Position numbers and translations under genes: made by a program. DNA of 64,000 nucleotides from an uncultured Pseudomonadales bacterium (GTDB taxonomy: Bacteria > Pseudomonadota > Gammaproteobacteria > Pseudomonadales > Pseudohongiellaceae). Every line of letters starts with the position of its first letter. Position 1 is the stretch's first letter. The DNA is taken from NCBI GenBank assembly GCA_947259995.1, contig CAMYOK010000002.1, positions 536,881 to 600,880 of the forward strand. The letters run 5' to 3'. This document shows, piece after piece, positions 1-7,892 of the stretch. The notes under the pieces were generated by a model, which was not told the origin of the DNA, ran no database searches, and worked only from the letters and a program-made list of their open reading frames with translations.

Positions 1-1
1 A

Positions 2-58
2 GAGCAAGAGCTCATATCCGTAAAAGGTAAGACTATCGTGGTGTATGGTACGCGCTAA
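2..58 (+). CDS. C-terminal end of a gene entering from the left (partial)
   Basis: One plus-strand frame is open from the window edge and ends in TAA at 56-58, giving a tail ending VKGKTIVVYGTR. The shape of this tail resembles the last beta strand of several enzyme families, including class III nucleotide cyclases, but it is far too short to assign. It would be convergent with the minus-strand gene that ends at 76. The frame could also be chance, since 18 codons without a stop is not unusual. Confidence 0.25.
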   Translation, partial: EQELISVKGKTIVVYGTR

Positions 59-75
59 ATGATAAGCGCCCTGCA

Positions 76-810
76 TTAAGCCGCTTGCTGACTAAACCCG
101 TCTGGCCCTATAGCCTGGGCTTCTTGATTGGCAATATGAGCCCTACGTTGTTCGATATAACTAAGCTTCTTCTGCCCTTCTGGCCCACTAAGCGGCCCAC
201 TGTGCAAGAAGCTCTCTGCTGCTCGATAAAAGGCAAGTGCCTTTCTAGCATCCCCTCTCTCTAACGCCTCGTCTCCCATACGCAAATTCGAATTTGCCCC
301 AACCATCGCACTAAGGGTGCCTAGATGGCGCGCGGTAGACTCAAGCTGCTCGCCAGCAACGTGCCCCACCTGGTAAAGATGTCGAATTAACGCCAGAGCA
401 TCGGTGATATGAGCACGAGCACGCAACATCTCGCGCTCGCTGCGCAAGCTTGTCTTTTGATCCGCTTTCGACAGGCCCGCCGCATGAGGTTTTTCTGTCT
501 TGTTAGCTTCACTGCTACTTGGTCGCGACTCTTTGTCACTAACGCTTCGAGTCGGGTCAAGTTTCTGAATTCGCTGCAGATCATTCTTCATCGCCTGCGA
601 GAGCACACGAATGACCTCTGGGTTGTCATCGATACTTTTCAAACCCTGAATGACCTTGCGCAGAGCAGAGCTACGCCGATCCAGTGCTGCCAGTCGATAG
701 AGTCTAATGAGTTGCGTTTCTTGTTTGTCTTGCGTCAATCGCACCATTAGCAACGACCCCACCATTAAGGCAAGTAGAGCAAACACTGTCATAGCACTTG
801 AGAGCAACAT
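76..810 (-). CDS. Hypothetical membrane-anchored protein
   Basis: I do not recognise this 244-residue protein. It starts with one hydrophobic segment (about residues 5-24), so it is probably anchored in the inner membrane. A long charged, helical region follows, with a low-complexity Ser/Lys/Glu linker around residues 88-125. The C-terminal third is helical and its stretch around residues 175-225 (GDEALERGDARKALAFYRAA) looks like a single TPR-type helix pair. It lies about 100 bases downstream of dgkA on the same strand. No strong ribosome binding site is visible before the ATG at 810, so the start is less certain than the frame. Confidence 0.6.
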   Translation of the reverse strand: MLLSSAMTVFALLALMVGSLLMVRLTQDKQETQLIRLYRLAALDRRSSALRKVIQGLKSIDDNPEVIRVLSQAMKNDLQRIQKLDPTRSVSDKESRPSSSEANKTEKPHAAGLSKADQKTSLRSEREMLRARAHITDALALIRHLYQVGHVAGEQLESTARHLGTLSAMVGANSNLRMGDEALERGDARKALAFYRAAESFLHSGPLSGPEGQKKLSYIEQRRAHIANQEAQAIGPDGFSQQAA

Positions 811-912
811 GGCACACCGTAAAACGAATAAGTTTGGCGCCCGAGAGCGCCTTCATTATTGTTATCGGCTTATTGGCCAAGAGATTTACTTTTTTCGTCG
901 TGAAAAAAGCCT

Positions 913-1323
913 TTATAGCAGAATTAGGCCCCAAACCAAGGCCACAAGCACCATGCCTATAAGTACGGCCGCAGACCCAATGTCTTTTGCTTGTCGAGAG
1001 AGTTCGTGATATTCGGCGCCAATACGGTCCACGACAGCTTCCACCGCTGTATTCAGCAGCTCGATGATCAATAGCAACATCACGCTGGCGATGAGCAGCA
1101 CGATTTCGACACGGCTCTGCCCTAATACAAAAGCTAGAGGGGTCAAAATGAGAAGCCCTAGACACTCTAGACGAAAGGCTTCTTCGGAGCGAAACGCGCT
1201 GCGCAAACCAGCAAAGGAGTACCCCGCCGCAGCAATGAGCCGACTTAGGCCTCGTTTTTTGGGAGGCACAGGTGGAGTCTGGGCACCTAAGCCCGGTTGC
1301 GTTGACTTTGCTCGCTCAGCCAT
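913..1323 (-). CDS. dgkA: Diacylglycerol kinase (DgkA family)
   Basis: Small integral membrane kinase that phosphorylates diacylglycerol to phosphatidic acid and recycles the lipid left by membrane-derived glucan synthesis. The 136-residue protein has a polar N-terminal tail of about 25 residues, then the family core with three hydrophobic segments. The family signature is present: the Glu/Asn-containing catalytic stretch ELLNTAVEAVVDR, followed by the conserved AKDIGSAAV. Length is slightly above the usual 120-125 because of the Pro-rich N-terminus. Its ATG overlaps the trpC stop by one base (TAATG), so translation is probably coupled to trpC. Confidence 0.93.
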   Translation of the reverse strand: MAERAKSTQPGLGAQTPPVPPKKRGLSRLIAAAGYSFAGLRSAFRSEEAFRLECLGLLILTPLAFVLGQSRVEIVLLIASVMLLLIIELLNTAVEAVVDRIGAEYHELSRQAKDIGSAAVLIGMVLVALVWGLILL

Positions 1324-2117
1324 TAAGAAAAAAGCTCTGTCAGTTTGTCTCCAGGATTACTGGCGCGCATGAAAGTCTCTCCAATTAGAAACCCGAAGAT
1401 ATTGTGATCGATCATGTTTCGCACATCTTGAGCCGAGTGTATGCCACTCTCTGTTATTAATAATTTGCCAGGGGGTAGCAATTTCGCAAGTCGAAAGCTT
1501 ACCTCAAGATTAGTTTCAAAATTATGAAGATTGCGGTTATTCACCCCAATCAGATCGAACCCTGAGGCGAGCGCTATGTCGAGCTCAGGCTCGTCGTGCA
1601 CTTCCACTAGGACATCTATGTTCATCTGCTTGGCGTAGGCTGCAAGCTCTCGCAGCTGCGCTTCCTGTAGCGCAGCGACAATTAACAGCACGCAATCTGC
1701 TCCCATCGCCTTGGCCTCGGCAATTTGAAAGGGCGCTATAATAAAGTCCTTACGGATCACTGGCAGCGCACAAGCCGCACGGGCCTGTTGAAGGTATTCG
1801 TTGCTGCCCTGAAAGAACTCCTTATCAGTCAACACCGACAAGCAACTTGCTCCAGCCTGTTCATATTGCTGTGCGATGAGTGCTGGCTCGAAATCTGGGC
1901 GTATTAAACCCTTGCTTGGGGAGGCTTTTTTAATCTCGGCTATCACCGCCGTTTGGCGCGCCTCGATTCGATCCCGCAGCGTGGCAATAAACTCGCGTTT
2001 ATCTGTCACAAGCGCTGCCCTGCGCTCCATCTCTGTAAGGCTTATCTTCGCGCTATCACGCTCAATTTCAAAATTCTTCTGCGCGATAATTTTTTCTAAG
2101 ATTGTAGGTTGACTCAT
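1323..2117 (-). CDS. trpC: Indole-3-glycerol-phosphate synthase
   Basis: TIM-barrel enzyme that closes the indole ring of CdRP in the fourth step of tryptophan synthesis. The 264-residue length matches monofunctional TrpC, with no fused TrpF. The conserved phosphate and substrate loop EIKKASPSKG is at residues 61-70, with the catalytic Lys residues, and the late ITESGI motif is present. It is the third gene of trpG-trpD-trpC; the gap to trpD is 17 bases. Its stop overlaps the dgkA start. Confidence 0.97.
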   Translation of the reverse strand: MSQPTILEKIIAQKNFEIERDSAKISLTEMERRAALVTDKREFIATLRDRIEARQTAVIAEIKKASPSKGLIRPDFEPALIAQQYEQAGASCLSVLTDKEFFQGSNEYLQQARAACALPVIRKDFIIAPFQIAEAKAMGADCVLLIVAALQEAQLRELAAYAKQMNIDVLVEVHDEPELDIALASGFDLIGVNNRNLHNFETNLEVSFRLAKLLPPGKLLITESGIHSAQDVRNMIDHNIFGFLIGETFMRASNPGDKLTELFS

Positions 2118-2134
2118 TCTATTTACTACTTCAA

Positions 2135-3157
2135 TTAAAGTGATTCAGTGTACTGCGCTAATTGCTCGAGTTTTTGTAACGCCGCACCCGAGCGCAAAAT
2201 CTCCTGCGCGCGCTGGACCCCTTCGGCAATGCTTGCTGCAAGATTAGCCGCATAGATCGCCGCCCCTGCATTCAAGGCAACAATATCGCCACAAGCTGCA
2301 TCAGCATAAGTTAACGCTTTGCGGACCAAGCCGAGACTCTCCTGAGCGCTTTGTACTTGCAGCATCGCAAACCCATCGCGCCGCTCCAAACCAAAATCCT
2401 CTGGTGCAATACTGTAACGGGTGATTTTACCATCACGCAGCTCCCCCACTTGCGTTGACGCGCTAATGCTTATTTCATCCAAGCCGTCTTCTGCCGCTAC
2501 AATGAGGACATGTTCGCTGCCCAAACTTATGAGAACCTGTAGCATTGGCTCTATCCACTGAGCATTGTTCACTCCGAGCACTTGATTAGGCGCGCCTGCT
2601 GGATTGGTCAGCGGCCCAAGCAGATTAAATATCGTGGGGATGCCAATCTCTTTTCTGGCGCCAATCACATGCTTCATTGCGCTATGGTGCCCAGGGGCAA
2701 ACATGAATCCCACCCCGACATTATCAATACAACTGGCGACTTGCTCAGGGCTCAGGGTGAGCTTTACTCCTGCCGCTTCAAGCAGGTCGGCGCTACCACT
2801 CTTGCTCGTTGCGCCTCGGTTGCCATGCTTTGCGACTCGTGCGCCAGCACAGGCGACGACCATTGCAGAAGCCGTTGAAATATTGAAAGTATTGCTACCC
2901 GTTCCGCCGGTGCCGCAGGTATCGACGAGATGCCTCTTATCCTCAACATAGACAGCAGTGGCCAATTCACGCATAACCTTAGCGGCCCCCAATAACTCCT
3001 GCGCAATAACCCCCTTCAACTGCAACGTGACAAGAAAAGCCGCTATTTGCGCTTCCGTCATCGCACCGGTCATGATGCCTCGCATCAGCTCGGTCATCTC
3101 GTCTGTAGTAAGGTCTTGCTGTTGGCTCAACTGAGCAATCGCGGTTTTGATATCCAT
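2135..3157 (-). CDS. trpD: Anthranilate phosphoribosyltransferase
   Basis: Transfers the phosphoribosyl group of PRPP to anthranilate, the second committed step of tryptophan synthesis. The 340 residues match the free-standing enzyme, not the fused TrpGD form of enterobacteria. The PRPP-binding glycine motif CGTGGTGSNTFNIS begins at residue 81 and the anthranilate-binding KHGNR motif follows about 28 residues later. It sits 16 bases after trpG and 17 bases before trpC, so the three form one operon. Confidence 0.97.
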   Translation of the reverse strand: MDIKTAIAQLSQQQDLTTDEMTELMRGIMTGAMTEAQIAAFLVTLQLKGVIAQELLGAAKVMRELATAVYVEDKRHLVDTCGTGGTGSNTFNISTASAMVVACAGARVAKHGNRGATSKSGSADLLEAAGVKLTLSPEQVASCIDNVGVGFMFAPGHHSAMKHVIGARKEIGIPTIFNLLGPLTNPAGAPNQVLGVNNAQWIEPMLQVLISLGSEHVLIVAAEDGLDEISISASTQVGELRDGKITRYSIAPEDFGLERRDGFAMLQVQSAQESLGLVRKALTYADAACGDIVALNAGAAIYAANLAASIAEGVQRAQEILRSGAALQKLEQLAQYTESL

Positions 3158-3173
3158 AGGAGTCCCGTCATGA

Positions 3174-3755
3174 CTAATTTGCGTCGAGGAAGTTTTTCAG
3201 TAATTGGTGCCCATGCTCGCTTAAAATTGACTCAGGGTGAAACTGCACACCCTCTATCGCGAGGCTTCGATGACGCACGCCCATTATTTCATCGAGCGAG
3301 CCGTCTTCGTTCTGTGTCCAAGCCGTCACTTCCAAACACTCGGGCAGTGAGTCTTTGTCGATTACTAAAGAGTGGTATCGAGTTGCTGTGAAAGGGTTTT
3401 CCAGACCAGCAAACACCCCTGTGTTGGCATGGTGCATTGCCGAGAGCTTGCCATGCATCACCTTGCCTGCGCGGACAATCTTGCCACCAAAGGCTTGGCC
3501 AATACTTTGGTGCCCTAGGCAAATCCCTAGAATTGGTATTTTGCCTGCGAAATGCTCGATACAGGCCACAGAGATCCCAGCCTCGTTAGGGGTGCAGGGA
3601 CCCGGTGAAATCACAATTTTTTCGGGTGCTAACGCCTCGATCTCCGCGATACTAATAGCATCGTTGCGATAGACGCGCACATCTGCCCCTAACTCGCCCA
3701 AATATTGGACGACGTTATAGGTAAAAGAGTCATAATTATCAATCATTAACAGCAT
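3174..3755 (-). CDS. trpG: Anthranilate synthase component II, glutamine amidotransferase
   Basis: Class I glutamine amidotransferase that supplies ammonia to TrpE. With the start chosen here ([14 protein letters not shown] at 3755) the protein has 193 residues. The nucleophile is Cys79 in GICLGHQ, with the His/Glu pair at the FHPES motif (His173, Glu175). The frame is open up to an ATG at 3806, but the start at 3755 has a good ribosome binding site (AGAGGA ten bases upstream), gives the usual family N-terminus, and lies downstream of a likely extended -10 promoter at 3797-3805 that would overlap the longer form. Confidence 0.95.
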   Translation of the reverse strand: MLLMIDNYDSFTYNVVQYLGELGADVRVYRNDAISIAEIEALAPEKIVISPGPCTPNEAGISVACIEHFAGKIPILGICLGHQSIGQAFGGKIVRAGKVMHGKLSAMHHANTGVFAGLENPFTATRYHSLVIDKDSLPECLEVTAWTQNEDGSLDEIMGVRHRSLAIEGVQFHPESILSEHGHQLLKNFLDAN

Positions 3756-3796
3756 TAGCAGGCGGTCCTCTACAAGCCCTATTTTCTTGCGAGGTG

Positions 3797-3805
3797 ATTC
3801 TAGCA
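3797..3805 (-). promoter_or_regulatory. Probable extended -10 promoter of trpGDC-dgkA
   Basis: On the minus strand the sequence TGCTAGAAT combines a TGn extension with a 5-of-6 match to the -10 hexamer. No good -35 is present, as expected for an extended -10 promoter. Initiation would be near 3790, leaving a leader of about 35 bases before trpG. No leader peptide or attenuator hairpin is seen in that short leader. Confidence 0.4.
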
Positions 3806-3857
3806 TGGAAAGTTTCTTCGCTTCGCCCCCGACTAGGTCGCTTTGTACACTATTGAA

Positions 3858-4646
3858 CTACAGAGTGCGCAAAACCTTTTGTGTCTGCTCAAACACTCCA
3901 GGACAGCGGACCGCCTGCATCTGCTCAGCGCTAGGTAGGCAGTCGGGATTGACATACTGGACGAGAGAGGGGAGCGGGTCGCAGAACAGCATATCAAAGG
4001 CCATGCGCTGGCCACCGTAAAGACCTCGATGAAGCATATTGGCAGAGAACAGCAAAAGATCTCCTGCACCCAACGCAATACGTTCGGCACCAGGCAAGGC
4101 ATCATGCACGGCTCTGCCCTCTTGCGCCATTCGCACCGAGAACTCTAAGTCAGTATCCCAGCGACTATGGCTTTGGGGGATCAACTCCAAGCCTGGCTCT
4201 GGCATAAGAGGCAAACGGACATGAATGACATTACTAGCCGCAAGCGCCTTAATCTGCTCCGCTATTGGCATACCCGAGTATTGAATATCGCGGTGCCAAT
4301 AGTTCTTTTGTTCAGGGTTGTGGGGATTAAAAAACAACTGCGTATTCATAAACGCCACAGCGCCGGGAAAAACGGCCCGAAGTAGCTTAGCAATCCTCTC
4401 ACTGCCTATGAGTTGAAATAGTAGAGTTCGCGCATGGGTGTCAAGCAAATTTCTGTCAGTAATATAGGCACTGTTAATGGCCTTTCGTTTAAAGAATTCT
4501 TCATTTTTGACCAACCACTGTTGATGAAATATATCTAACACTTTAGTTATGGCGGATAGCTCCTCGGCATCAAAAACCTTACGTAAGACTACGTATCCTT
4601 GTTCATGATAAAGGGCACTGATGGTGTTTGGGTCTAAGGAGAACAT
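3858..4646 (-). CDS. Phytanoyl-CoA dioxygenase (PhyH) family protein
   Basis: Fe(II)/2-oxoglutarate-dependent oxygenase by family; the substrate is unknown. The 262-residue protein shows the facial triad: His118-x-Asp120 in NYWHRDIQY and the distal His206 in NMLHRGLY, with Arg214 placed to bind 2-oxoglutarate. It starts 15 bases after the Fnr-type regulator gene and is probably co-transcribed with it. An oxygen-consuming enzyme in the operon of an oxygen sensor is notable, but no function can be named from sequence. It could act on a lipid, a small acid or a natural product. Confidence 0.85.
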   Translation of the reverse strand: MFSLDPNTISALYHEQGYVVLRKVFDAEELSAITKVLDIFHQQWLVKNEEFFKRKAINSAYITDRNLLDTHARTLLFQLIGSERIAKLLRAVFPGAVAFMNTQLFFNPHNPEQKNYWHRDIQYSGMPIAEQIKALAASNVIHVRLPLMPEPGLELIPQSHSRWDTDLEFSVRMAQEGRAVHDALPGAERIALGAGDLLLFSANMLHRGLYGGQRMAFDMLFCDPLPSLVQYVNPDCLPSAEQMQAVRCPGVFEQTQKVLRTL

Positions 4647-4661
4647 GATATGGCGGGGAGC

Positions 4662-5435
4662 TTAGTCTTCATGCACTTTTGCGATACGCTTGAGTGCTTG
4701 AATGTCGACCAATTCAATTTCTTTATTATCAACCTTCACTACATTTTGTTTTTGTAGGCGACTAAATATTCGACTAACAGTTTCGAGAGTGACGCCTAGG
4801 TAGCTACCGATCTCTGCACGAGTCATAGGAAGCCGGAAATGCGTGGCCGAAAGCTTGCGACGATGATTGCGCTTGGAGATACTAAGCAACAAAGATGCTA
4901 CGCGCTCCTCGGCGGCATTACTGCTCACCAAAGTTAGCATTTGTTGATCTTTCACGATCTCTTGCCCCATCAATCGGAAAAATCGCCCTTGTAAAGAAGG
5001 GATACGAGTACTGAGCTCTTCCAAGAGATGAAACGGGATCTCACAAAACGACCCGGTTTCTAAGGCAACAGCAGAGCCGCTATGTTTATTGCTGCCAATA
5101 CCGTCCATACCCATGATCTCTCCTGGCAAGAAGAGGCCTGTTACCTGCTCTGCGCCTTCGTGAGTCGTTTTGAAGGTTTTAAAGCTACCAGATCGAATCG
5201 CAAAAATGGATTTAAACTCTTCGCCTTCACGGTATAGAAAATCACCTTTGTTTAGTGCACGGCCACGTTTGACGATTTCATCGAGCCGTAAAATTTCAGA
5301 GGAATCCAAGGCGATAGGAAGGCAAAGTTCGCCTAACCGGCAATCGCCGCACGACACACTCGGGTTGGTATGACAGGAGCGCGCTGCATAGGGGATGTCT
5401 TTCGCTAGATTAACTGCCTTAGGAGTCGATTTCAC
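4662..5435 (-). CDS. anr: Fnr/Anr-type oxygen-sensing transcription factor
   Basis: Crp-Fnr family regulator expected to carry an oxygen-labile [4Fe-4S] cluster and to switch on anaerobic or microaerobic genes. The N-terminus has Cys29-x2-Cys32-x5-Cys38, the Fnr ligand pattern, plus Cys21; Cys131 lies at the position of the fourth ligand. A cyclic-nucleotide-type beta-roll, dimer helix and C-terminal HTH follow. The recognition helix has ETVSR, the Fnr specificity residues (Glu, Ser, Arg), so it should bind TTGAT-N4-ATCAA sites. The start is GTG with AAGG seven bases upstream. hemN lies just upstream on the same strand and carries a matching site. The name anr is by similarity to Pseudomonas. 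Confidence 0.92.
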   Translation of the reverse strand: MKSTPKAVNLAKDIPYAARSCHTNPSVSCGDCRLGELCLPIALDSSEILRLDEIVKRGRALNKGDFLYREGEEFKSIFAIRSGSFKTFKTTHEGAEQVTGLFLPGEIMGMDGIGSNKHSGSAVALETGSFCEIPFHLLEELSTRIPSLQGRFFRLMGQEIVKDQQMLTLVSSNAAEERVASLLLSISKRNHRRKLSATHFRLPMTRAEIGSYLGVTLETVSRIFSRLQKQNVVKVDNKEIELVDIQALKRIAKVHED

Positions 5436-5468
5436 GCGCGCGCCTTCATCGTAAGATAAGATGAAGGC

Positions 5469-5497
5469 ATTGTAGTCAATAAAATCAGTTGCAGCAA
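5469..5497 (-). promoter_or_regulatory. Candidate sigma-70 promoter of the Fnr-type gene
   Basis: Minus strand TTGCTG (5497-5492), 17-base spacer, TACAAT (5474-5469). The -10 matches 5 of 6 bases and the -35 matches 3 of 6, with ideal spacing. It lies between the hemN stop and the regulator start. Confidence 0.45.
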
Positions 5498-5550
5498 AGT
5501 ACTAATTGCAACAATCGTTTACTCAAGCAAAGCGCCTGCAAGAATACTGG

Positions 5551-6981
5551 TTAAATCACGCGTGAACACGACAAGTCCTTGTGCGAACTGCGCCGCCAAT
5601 ACTCATCAAAAAGCATGCAAATATTGCGTAAGAAAAGCGCTCCTTCTGGGCTAACAACCACAAAGCGTCGATCTAACAAACTAAGTAAACCGTCACTTTG
5701 CATCTGCAGCAAGGCTGGTTTTGTGTGCGCAAAATGTTCCCAAAAATTTACCTTAAAGCTTTCTTCGATTGCTTGAATATTGAGGCGCCGATAGCAACTC
5801 AATTGTTGAATGATCTCGCGGCGCATAAAGTCTTCAGGCCCTGACACAAACCCACTACTAATAGGCAGACGCCCAACCTTAATGCTTTGAAAATAATCGT
5901 CTAACTGATCGAAATTTTGCGAATAGACACCGTTGACAGTACTGATCGAGGACATTCCAAGACCCACTAAATCGCGCGCCTTGCTGATGGTATAACCTTG
6001 AAAATTACGACACAAAACGCCCTCGCGCTGCGCCGTCACTAAGGTGTCTGTGCTTTTTACAAAATGCTCCATACCAATATAGGCATAGCCGGCGTTGGTG
6101 AGTCGCTCAACGATATATCGCAACATCTGTAGCTTCAGTGTTGGCTCGGGAAGCTCTGCTTCCTCGATTGCCCTCTGTCCTGCAAAACGCTGTGGCATGT
6201 GGGCATAGTTATAGTAGCTAACACGCTCAGGGCTCATTGCAATTAAAGTAGTAAGTGTCTGCTCCAGAGTCTTCATTGTTTGCTTCGGCAGACCATAAAT
6301 CATATCGAAATTGAGCGAGCCAAAACCGCGCACCCTAATATCCACCACCAACGACTCTAGTTGCTGAAAATCCTGAACGCGATTGATTGCGGTTTGCACA
6401 TCGGTATTGAAATCTTGCACGCCAAGACTTACACGATTAAACCCTAGCCCTCTAATCAGCTCAATCCGCCTCCCGTCCATCGTTCTTGGATCAATCTCAA
6501 TGGAGTAGTCTCGATCTTGCCCTTGCGAAAAATTGAACGTGTGTGCCAATGTATGGATCAATTCCGTCAGCTCTGCATCATCCAGATAAGTAGGAGTCCC
6601 ACCACCAAAATGCAGTTGTTCTACGCGTCGAGAACTAAGATTCGAACACAGGCGGAGCAGTTTCATTTCTTTTTTAAGATAGTTCAGATACGCGCGGACT
6701 GTGCCCCTTTGGCGAACGACCACTTTTTCGCAGGTGCAGTAGTAACAAGGCGTGTTGCAGAAAGGAATATGGACGTAGACAGAAAGTGGCGCCTCTGTAT
6801 CGCTATTGGCGAGAGCAGAAAAATAAGCCTGCGTGTCAAACTGCGCGAACTGTGCAACGCTAGGGTAAGAGGTATAACGCGGGCCCTGCTCGTCATATCG
6901 GGCCAATAGATCGGTAACACGGGCAGCACTAAATGGAGCCCCTTGAATCACTGCTTGCCTATTGGTTTGATTGGTTTCCAT
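5551..6981 (-). CDS. hemN: Oxygen-independent coproporphyrinogen III oxidase
   Basis: Radical SAM enzyme that decarboxylates coproporphyrinogen III to protoporphyrinogen IX without oxygen in haem synthesis. The 476-residue form has the HemN cluster motif at Cys75-x3-Cys79-x2-Cys82 with the extra Cys84, after the family PRYTSYP stretch (residues 34-40). Later motifs include HFGGGTPTYL, SLGVQDFN and YGLPKQT, and the C-terminus ends in SRVI as in E. coli HemN. The frame is open up to an ATG at 7017, but that codon overlaps an Fnr-type site; the ATG at 6981 falls exactly at the transcription start predicted from that site. Neither ATG has a clear ribosome binding site. Confidence 0.95.
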   Translation of the reverse strand: METNQTNRQAVIQGAPFSAARVTDLLARYDEQGPRYTSYPSVAQFAQFDTQAYFSALANSDTEAPLSVYVHIPFCNTPCYYCTCEKVVVRQRGTVRAYLNYLKKEMKLLRLCSNLSSRRVEQLHFGGGTPTYLDDAELTELIHTLAHTFNFSQGQDRDYSIEIDPRTMDGRRIELIRGLGFNRVSLGVQDFNTDVQTAINRVQDFQQLESLVVDIRVRGFGSLNFDMIYGLPKQTMKTLEQTLTTLIAMSPERVSYYNYAHMPQRFAGQRAIEEAELPEPTLKLQMLRYIVERLTNAGYAYIGMEHFVKSTDTLVTAQREGVLCRNFQGYTISKARDLVGLGMSSISTVNGVYSQNFDQLDDYFQSIKVGRLPISSGFVSGPEDFMRREIIQQLSCYRRLNIQAIEESFKVNFWEHFAHTKPALLQMQSDGLLSLLDRRFVVVSPEGALFLRNICMLFDEYWRRSSHKDLSCSRVI

Positions 6982-6988
6982 ACGCAAG

Positions 6989-7029
6989 AGTGTAAGACTC
7001 TTAGAGAATGCCACCATGACCTAGGTCAA
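6989..7029 (-). promoter_or_regulatory. Fnr/Anr-activated promoter of hemN
   Basis: The minus strand carries TTGAC-CTAG-GTCAT (7029-7016), close to TTGAT-N4-ATCAA; its core TGACCTAGGTCA is a perfect 12-base palindrome. A -10-like TACACT lies at 6994-6989. A class II Fnr site is centred 41.5 bases before the transcription start, which from this site gives position 6981, the A of an in-frame ATG. The nearby gene for an Fnr-type regulator supports the reading. Confidence 0.6.
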
Positions 7030-7047
7030 GAAACATCGAAACCTTAC

Positions 7048-7275
7048 TCAGGAAGGCTTATATTCGAAAACCGCATCGATCGGCTTGTCAAAAACCAAGG
7101 CTATTTTGAATGCTAGTTCAAGTGTTGGAGAATACTTTGCTGCCTCTATCGCAATCAATGTTTGCCTAGTCACGCCAATCTTTGCAGCTAAGGCGGCCTG
7201 CGACATCTCACCGGCATCGAAACGCAAGCGGCGTATATTGTTACAAATAGCGGTTCCTTTCGACTTAGTAACCAC
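7048..7275 (-). CDS. Xre/Cro-type HTH regulator
   Basis: A 75-residue single-domain DNA-binding protein. The HTH runs through MSQAALAAKIGVTRQTLIAIE (about residues 24-44) and the sequence continues with the SPTLELAFKIALVFDKPIDAVF segment typical of this small family, often found beside a membrane protein. The GTG start at 7275 lies 8 bases inside the end of the four-TM gene, so the two are co-transcribed and probably coupled. A repeated 10-mer around the promoter of the pair is a candidate operator for it. Confidence 0.88.
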   Translation of the reverse strand: MVTKSKGTAICNNIRRLRFDAGEMSQAALAAKIGVTRQTLIAIEAAKYSPTLELAFKIALVFDKPIDAVFEYKPS

Positions 7276-7732
7276 GACGATAGCTCTGCAGTATCACTAA
7301 GGCTCTTGCTAGGTGCACGATGACAATAGAAAGCAAAATCAGATGAGCGACCACGAGCGGACTAAGTGTCGCCCCACGCAAAGGAAGAGTAAAAAGCACA
7401 CTACTGGCAATCAAGCACATTAGTGCCGCATTCAAAACAAACAGGGCATAGAACGCAAACTGATTTGCTTTGGTTTTAATGAATTGCTCACGCTCATCAG
7501 GCAGCTCATCTTTGTGTCGCAAAGCAATATAAGCGTGCAAAGGTATCGCCAACAATAGCGCAATAAGAACACTATTAAACACCACGCTCGCAAGTGCACC
7601 CACATCGGGTGCAGCGCAAAGCAATTCGGCTGCCGATACCTGCCAAAAATAGTAGCTTGCAACAACCGCATCGACTAAAAGGTCTGCCCACACCCGTTTA
7701 TGCGCAGCTGAGGCTTGCGTAAAAAAGTGCAT
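7265..7732 (-). CDS. Four-TM membrane protein paired with an Xre regulator
   Basis: A 155-residue protein with hydrophobic segments near residues 18-36, 45-68, 91-113 and 123-145, and a cytosolic loop with KDELPDEREQFIKTKAN between the second and third. The DEREQ-type loop is typical of small uncharacterised membrane proteins encoded beside Xre regulators. Function unknown; it may be the regulator's signal partner or its target. The start at 7732 is supported by GGGGGA four bases upstream and a consensus-type promoter at 7766-7794. Confidence 0.75.
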   Translation of the reverse strand: MHFFTQASAAHKRVWADLLVDAVVASYYFWQVSAAELLCAAPDVGALASVVFNSVLIALLLAIPLHAYIALRHKDELPDEREQFIKTKANQFAFYALFVLNAALMCLIASSVLFTLPLRGATLSPLVVAHLILLSIVIVHLARALVILQSYRRGY

Positions 7733-7763
7733 TGGGTCCCCCAGATAGTGTGCTCTTTAATCC

Positions 7764-7820
7764 GAATACTATGGCGAGCCCATCTCCATGTCAAATATTT
7801 TTTACATTGTGAATACTATG
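7764..7820 (-). repeat. Direct repeat pair, candidate Xre operator
   Basis: The 10-mer GAATACTATG (plus strand) occurs at 7764-7773 and 7811-7820, with 47 bases from start to start. One copy overlaps the -10 of the promoter and the other lies upstream of the -35. This arrangement suits an autoregulator such as the Xre protein encoded 500 bases away. Binding is inferred. Confidence 0.45.
7766..7794 (-). promoter_or_regulatory. Sigma-70 promoter of the four-TM/Xre pair
   Basis: On the minus strand a perfect TTGACA (7794-7789) is followed by a 17-base spacer and TAGTAT (7771-7766, 4 of 6). Transcription would begin near 7759, giving a leader of about 27 bases with a GGGGGA ribosome binding site. 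One copy of a repeated 10-mer covers the -10. Confidence 0.65.
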
Positions 7821-7837
7821 CTTTACACCTACTGATA

Positions 7838-7877
7838 CAAAAAAAGCGCTCCACCCGAAGGTGAAAGCGCTTTTTTA
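7838..7877 (-). terminator. Rho-independent terminator after the NHL gene
   Basis: Stem AAAAAAGCGCT pairing with AGCGCTTTTTT and, inside it, CACC/GGTG closed by a TTCG tetraloop on the minus strand. The minus strand ends in a run of T. A-T symmetry means it may also work in the other direction. It lies 16 bases after the NHL stop codon. Confidence 0.9.
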
Positions 7878-7892
7878 TTAACGCGTTAATTC

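Noticed and set aside
836..909. Two small inverted repeats after dgkA: GGCGC/GCGCC at 836-851 and CTTTTTTC/GAAAAAAG at 889-909
   Set aside because: The second is A/T-only in its core and neither has a T run in the direction of dgkA, so a terminator call would be weak.
3756..3806. Longer trpG start at 3806
   Set aside because: It would place the promoter -10 inside the coding region, lacks the family N-terminus and a ribosome binding site.
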